Assembly (NCBI RefSeq): GCF_004402785.1
Contig: NZ_SOFP01000075.1
Coordinates: 54,451-118,450 of the forward strand
Direction of reading: 5' to 3'
From: Cryobacterium algoritolerans
GTDB taxonomy: Bacteria; Actinomycetota; Actinomycetes; Actinomycetales; Microbacteriaceae
DNA: 64,000 nucleotides
Within the stretch, counting starts at the first letter, position 1. Every line of letters starts with the position of its first letter. The translations under genes and the position numbers were made by a program. This document shows, in pieces, positions 60,601-64,000 of the stretch. Under the pieces are notes generated by a model that saw only the letters and a program-made list of their open reading frames with translations, was not told where the DNA came from and did not search any database.

Positions 60601-60963
60601 TTAGCCGGGGCGCTTCACCGATCCGATCACGGTGTCCAGATAGGCCGCAAAGCCTGTCGGCCGTGCTCCCGCGTACAGCCTCGGCAGGTACGCTTTCCAC
60701 GCCGCCGCCGCCGCCCACGGGCGCGCCATCAGGAAGCGCAGGAAGAGTCGAGAGAACGCCGTGCTGGATGGAGGCTGCCGGACGAACGGCCCGAGGAGGA
60801 CGAGGCCATCGATGAGGTCGGGGTCTTCTGCCGCCACGATGACGGCAGCCCCGGCTCCCATTGAATTGCCGATGATGACGGCCGGTACGTCCAGCCTGCG
60901 GAGCAGCGTGGTGATGTCCACCCCGGGCCGACGCCGTCGGGACGGCAGTAAAGAATGGGCCAC
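60601..60963 (-). pseudogene. Fragment of an alpha/beta hydrolase gene
   Basis: Only the middle of an alpha/beta hydrolase remains: the nucleophile elbow GNSMGAGAAVIVA, then DLIDGLVLLGPFVRQ and part of the lid. The N-terminal strands with the oxyanion hole are missing, and so are the late catalytic Asp and His. Both ends are truncated, so it is a decayed gene. The neighbours are complete. Confidence 0.75.
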
Positions 60964-61006
60964 GATCCCCGATGGCCGTTCTCGGGTCAGGTCAATGCAG
61001 CGAGGC

Positions 61007-62080
61007 CTAGCGCGGTTCGTAGGTCTTCGGCACCCTCATTCCGCGGTCGGCCATGATCTGCCGCACCTGGTTCGGGTAGTCCGTGATGATGCCGTCCACA
61101 CCAAGGTCCATGAGCGCCTTCACTGTGGCCGGGTCATCGCAGGTCCACGGGATGAGCTTGAGACCGCGGGCGTGGGCCTCAGACACCATCAGGTGATCGG
61201 GGTAGAACTGGAACCCAGGGTCGCCGACCCTGCCGTTCTGGGGGAACCCGTAGTTGGGCGATACTGCGGTCAGGCCCCCGGGAATCGCTGCGGCGGCCGT
61301 CTTGACGAGATCGCCGCCGAAGGTGTCTGCGTCGACGCCGCCCAGCCAGGGTGAGGAACCGGGCTGACCGACCTGCAGAAAGTCACGGTTGGTCAGCGCC
61401 ACCAGAGGCCAGTTCGGCGCCAGGCTGTGCATCTCGTTCAGTGCCCCCCAGGCGAAGGACTGGATGGTGACCTGGTCCTCGATCCCGGAGGCGCGGATCT
61501 CCTCGAAGACCCGACGGACGAAGAGGCCTACTGGTGCAGTCTGCTCGGGGGCACCGGCCTCGACCTTGGTCTCGATGTTGAGGGTGATCTGCTTGGCCTG
61601 GTAGCTCTTGACCAGGTTCAATACATCCTTGAGTTCGACCATCCGGAAGCCCGTGATCTGCTCCTGGTCGGGGAAGCCGGGCAACTGCTGGTAGCCGCAG
61701 TCCATTGTCTTGATCTCGGCCAGGGTCAAGTCTTTGATGTACTTGCCTACGTACGGGTACATCGGATCGACGGGCGTGACCGGTGCCGTGTCGCGGCATT
61801 TTGACGCGCTGATCTGCCGGTCGTGGTTGACGACTACTTTTTCGTCCTTGGTAATCTGGGTGTCCAGCTCCAGTGTGCTGACACCAAGGCGCATTGCCTT
61901 GCCGAACCCCTCCAGCGATTCTTCAGTCGTCATGCCGATGCCACCCCGGTGGGCTTGCAGATCGAAGTGGGTCTGCTGGGGCAGCACGCCGGAATCGTCG
62001 GCTGCGGCGCCCTGCACCGCCAAAGGCGCCATCAACGCAGGCACAAGGGCCAAGGTGGCCAGGACGTGATGTAAGGACAT
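61007..62080 (-). CDS. Secreted glycerophosphodiester phosphodiesterase
   Basis: Protein of 357 aa with a signal peptide (about 1-28). It splits glycerophosphodiesters to glycerol-3-phosphate and an alcohol. GDPD-family motifs: LQAHRGGIGMTTEESLEGF with the first catalytic His, STLELDTQITKDEKVVVNHD with metal acids and the second His, and IPWTCDDPATVKALMDLGVDGIITDYP near the end. It could recover phosphate from lipids or from teichoic-type polymers such as the one suggested by the gene at 22132. Its start faces the FdhF operon. Confidence 0.92.
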   Translation of the reverse strand: MSLHHVLATLALVPALMAPLAVQGAAADDSGVLPQQTHFDLQAHRGGIGMTTEESLEGFGKAMRLGVSTLELDTQITKDEKVVVNHDRQISASKCRDTAPVTPVDPMYPYVGKYIKDLTLAEIKTMDCGYQQLPGFPDQEQITGFRMVELKDVLNLVKSYQAKQITLNIETKVEAGAPEQTAPVGLFVRRVFEEIRASGIEDQVTIQSFAWGALNEMHSLAPNWPLVALTNRDFLQVGQPGSSPWLGGVDADTFGGDLVKTAAAAIPGGLTAVSPNYGFPQNGRVGDPGFQFYPDHLMVSEAHARGLKLIPWTCDDPATVKALMDLGVDGIITDYPNQVRQIMADRGMRVPKTYEPR

Positions 62081-62130
62081 CGGGTAGCTCCGCTCAATTC
62101 GAATTCGCTAACGTCACAAAGCGTAGGTTT

Positions 62131-62147
62131 CCAGTGAACCTCACTGG
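62131..62147. promoter_or_regulatory. Inverted repeat between the phosphodiesterase and FdhF operons
   Basis: CCAGTGA-N3-TCACTGG, a perfect 7-bp inverted repeat with a 3-nt spacer in the 236-bp divergent gap. It could be an operator for either gene. Confidence 0.45.
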
Positions 62148-62316
62148 TGGCCGAAGGAGGCCCTTCTGGTGAACACGCGCGGAACGAACACCCAATGTGC
62201 CGTCGCCAGAGAGCGCAACACCGCCGATATCCGGGAGAAGAAACGGACCCTCTACCCAGTACGATGATCCCCATCGCTATCGCACCCGTCGGGCATTTCT
62301 GCGCCAGAGGAGGACT

Positions 62317-62477
62317 ATGTTGAAGCTCTTTCGCCGAACCCATCCTGATCAGGCAGAGCAGCGAATGGCGTATCGGAACGCACGCCAGGGCCTCCGTTCG
62401 GCCGGCTCACGCCGGCCGCCCATCAGCTCGGACGCGCACTGCGGTGAAGGCTCCGGGCTGAATACGGGTCGGGCATC

Positions 62478-62481
<4 letters not shown>
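62317..62481 (+). CDS. Small ORF, 54 aa, coupled to the molybdopterin oxidoreductase gene
   Basis: The ATG follows AGAGGAGGACT, the best ribosome site in this region. The product is small and basic (MLKLFRRTHPDQAEQRMAYR at the start), with no membrane segment and one Cys. Its TGA overlaps the ATG of the oxidoreductase gene by 4 bp, so ribosomes ending here can start there. I recognise no family. It may be a real small protein or a translated leader. Confidence 0.6.

Positions 62482-64000
<1,519 letters not shown>

Overview
This window is chromosomal DNA from a high-GC Gram-positive actinobacterium. The protein families point to Microbacteriaceae (Cryobacterium, Leifsonia or Salinibacterium-like), but that is inferred from gene content, not from an rRNA or marker-gene comparison. 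Genes are densely packed, with many 4-bp ATGA/GTGA stop-start overlaps. I saw no tRNA, rRNA, insertion sequence, prophage or CRISPR array.

Layout. 0-6.3 kb: housekeeping genes on the minus strand (ArfB-like ribosome rescue factor, RluA-type pseudouridine synthase, histidine phosphatases, and the actinobacterial SCO1664 / DUF3090 / MSMEG_4193 trio), plus a decayed DUF222-HNH gene. 6.4-11.8 kb: isocitrate lyase with a strong terminator, a broken GGDEF-EAL gene, an aldo/keto reductase and a short-chain dehydrogenase. 12.0-16.8 kb: one minus-strand operon of ABC ATPase, two permeases, lipoprotein, response regulator and histidine kinase. 17-24.7 kb: envelope genes (acyltransferase, DUF2079 protein, lysozyme-like protein, GH27 alpha-galactosidase, TagF-GT4 fusion). 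24.8-28.6 kb: a membrane protein, a second two-component system and a PAP2 phosphatase.

28.6-50.9 kb is a large copper and redox island. It holds copZ-copA, csoR, two small secreted or membrane proteins sharing a C-terminal motif, an M23 peptidase with a decayed partial copy, lgt, a Tat-exported lipoprotein multicopper oxidase, lnt, a second P1B-type ATPase with a CPD metal motif, a DUF305 lipoprotein, a BlaI-M56 regulator/protease pair, a CcdA-thioredoxin operon, DUF3105 and DUF4395 proteins, a SHOCT protein, a Met-rich cupredoxin, and a two-component system whose sensor loop is also Met-rich. Two palindrome families divide the island. TACCCC...GGGGTA sites (CsoR-type) lie before copZA, the second ATPase and the SHOCT gene, with weaker versions near csoR and the first small protein. 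TCACCTAA-N5-TTAGGTGA sites (proposed BlaI sites) lie before blaI, the ccdA operon and the DUF3105 gene. A third element, 11-bp phased GTGTGCAG repeats, lies between the cupredoxin and the two-component genes. I read this as one copper-handling programme: export across the membrane, oxidation and buffering on the outer face by lipoproteins whose maturation enzymes are encoded alongside, and thiol maintenance.

51-64 kb: a CtpE-type cation ATPase, a second acyltransferase, a polyphosphate/phosphatase group (two PAP2 proteins, an intact PPK2 and an in-frame internally deleted PPK2), a DUF1206 protein, a DUF1801 protein, a secreted DUF6454-like protein, a hydrolase fragment, a secreted glycerophosphodiester phosphodiesterase, and the start of an FdhF/YdeP-type molybdopterin oxidoreductase that runs off the right edge.
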